A stretch of DNA of 64,000 nucleotides from Ectocarpus siliculosus (lineage: Eukaryota; Sar; Phaeophyceae; Ectocarpales; Ectocarpaceae). Where the stretch lies: NCBI GenBank assembly GCA_000310025.1, contig FN649748.1, positions 3,065,382 through 3,129,381 of the forward strand. The letters are read 5' to 3'. Both the position numbers and the translations under genes were made by a program. Below, in pieces: positions 62,931 to 64,000 of the stretch. Within the stretch, counting starts at the first letter, position 1; each line of letters begins with the position of its first letter. The notes under the pieces were generated by a model. That model ran no database searches. It was not told the origin of the DNA and saw nothing but the letters and a program-made list of their open reading frames with translations.

Positions 62931-63328
62931 CTCACAAAAAAAAAAAAAAAATGGTTAAGTTTGTGTGACCTTGTGCGGGTGTGGAGATCTCAACTCTTGC
63001 CGTACCGGTTGATCGTGACAAGGATTCAACCGCCTCTTTCCTTCGTCGACCATGAACAAGTCGAAATCGATCAGCATGCACACGAATTTAGTCGTTTTCC
63101 GCGTTATTTTGGCATACACTGTGAGAAGAACAAAAAAACTCTTTCGATAGTCAATGTCCCCAGGGGTCAGGGTTAGGCTTAGGGTGAAGCAACCCGCAGC
63201 TGTTCATGTAAAAATCGTTGTTTGTGATTCCATAAGGAATCGGCTCGAGGACAGCCTGGAGAGACACCGGCAAGTGGAACAGGTTCAGGAGTGGTCCCTG
63301 TATGTACAATATCGCATAGTGCCAAGGG

Positions 63329-63520
63329 ATTTGGCCGGCCTTATACCGGGCACCCGGCGCTACTCAATAGAGTGTGAGACAACTTGAGTATTCCTTCTGC
63401 ACCACGCGATTTGGCCGGCCTTAAATAGGGACCACCACGACCTTATACAGGGACCGTTGCCTTAAAGAAGGGCCGTTTGAGTACAGGGGTATTACGAGTG
63501 CATACGCCGGGACCCCCACA
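63329..63520. repeat. Diverged repeats with GATTTGGCCGGCCTTA core
   Basis: The motif GATTTGGCCGGCCTTA occurs twice about 75 bp apart, followed by variants of TATACAGGGACC and CCTTAAA. It looks like debris of a small repeated element in a presumed intron. Confidence 0.5.
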
Positions 63521-63595
63521 GGCAAAGCGATAGAAACGCTTGGAAGACGAAGACACCGGCCCAGCAGGAGTGAAAAAATAAAACACGGTGTGAAG

Positions 63596-63980
63596 TTAAT
63601 GCCAGACAGCAGTCATTCGGTTCTGTTGCTGCTGCTGCTGCTCTGACAAGAACAAATAAGACTGGACGAGCTTGACGATGGACAGTCTATTCAGCTGCTG
63701 CTGCTGAAGCGGTACCTGCAACAGCTCGACCCCCTCCGCTGTCGCCGCCCCTGCATCGGGCCCCCTAGCCTTGCCCTGGCCCCCGCTCCCGCTCCCGCCG
63801 CCCCCGGCCGCGTCTGACTCGTCGACATCCATGTCCAACCCCATCGCCGCTGCCGTTGCCGCTGGAGGAGGCGGTGTTGGGAGGGGGCGGTGAGTGCAGC
63901 GGACCGAAGGTGTTGCACGCCAGTCGCGATGCCCTTGCTGCGCGCTCGAGTAGCCTAGGGATCACCTGCGCTCCAAGATT
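63596..63980 (-). CDS. Probable upstream exons of the helical gene
   Basis: A minus-strand stretch encodes AATAEGVELLQ followed by a GTACCG that could be a donor, and then, in the same frame, RLSIVKLVQSYLFLSEQ with a glutamine run and a stop at 63596-63598. Either the first part ends at the donor (phase 0, which would fit exon 62793-62930), or both parts are one exon ending at a donor near 63605. The upstream frame is unclear, and a possible acceptor lies at 63967-63970, next to the terminal G run. The gene probably continues beyond the window. Confidence 0.4.
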
Positions 63981-64000
63981 GGGGGGGGGGGGGGGGGGGG
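63981..64000. other. Terminal G homopolymer
   Basis: The window ends in about 20 G residues. Like the run at 15339-15356, this may be a real homopolymer or a sequencing artefact. Confidence 0.8.

Overview
This window is nuclear DNA of an intron-rich, moderately GC-rich eukaryote. It carries many long spliceosomal introns (roughly 0.2-1.8 kb, GTGAGT/GTAAGT-type donors, T-rich tracts before CAG acceptors), triplet repeats inside and between genes, and alanine-, glycine- and serine-rich insertions in otherwise conserved proteins. Neighbouring genes lie on strictly alternating strands. Together with a PAPS transporter, this fits a brown alga (Ectocarpus-like stramenopile) best; the organism is an inference. 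I see no prokaryotic operon, CRISPR array, tRNA or rRNA.

Layout. 0.3-5.6 kb (-): exons of a PDZ-domain protein, possibly one gene with its start near 9.7 kb. 5.6-9.6 kb: mostly decayed sequence, one orphan plus-strand exon and a CT microsatellite. 10.1-23.7 kb (+): a 17-exon gene resembling SMPD4 (neutral sphingomyelinase 3), ending in a membrane anchor. 25.4-34.6 kb (-): a 10-exon SLC35B2/B3-type PAPS transporter, with an assembly gap and low-quality sequence in one intron. 35.9-42.8 kb (+): a coiled-coil, highly acidic, disordered protein. 43.4-48.0 kb (-): a 1017-residue protein with one strongly conserved-looking block split over three exons. 49.5-53.5 kb (+): an intronless 1331-residue protein with a FANCB-like architecture. 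56.0-62.9 kb and beyond (-): seven phase-compatible exons of a large helical protein, perhaps a scaffold nucleoporin.

Exon models were built by hand from reading frame, splice consensus and phase. Where phases chain across several introns the model is strong; weak ends are flagged. The genes do not form an obvious pathway. Two act on the secretory or endomembrane system (SMPD4-like in the ER/nuclear envelope, PAPS transporter in the Golgi), and the possible nucleoporin and FANCB-like proteins would be nuclear. The most unusual element is a 165-bp, about 96% identical inverted duplication of a coding-like segment inside an SMPD4-like intron, a candidate small-RNA hairpin. Other notable signals are intronic repeat arrays that copy splice-site regions and a CUG repeat next to a 3' splice site.
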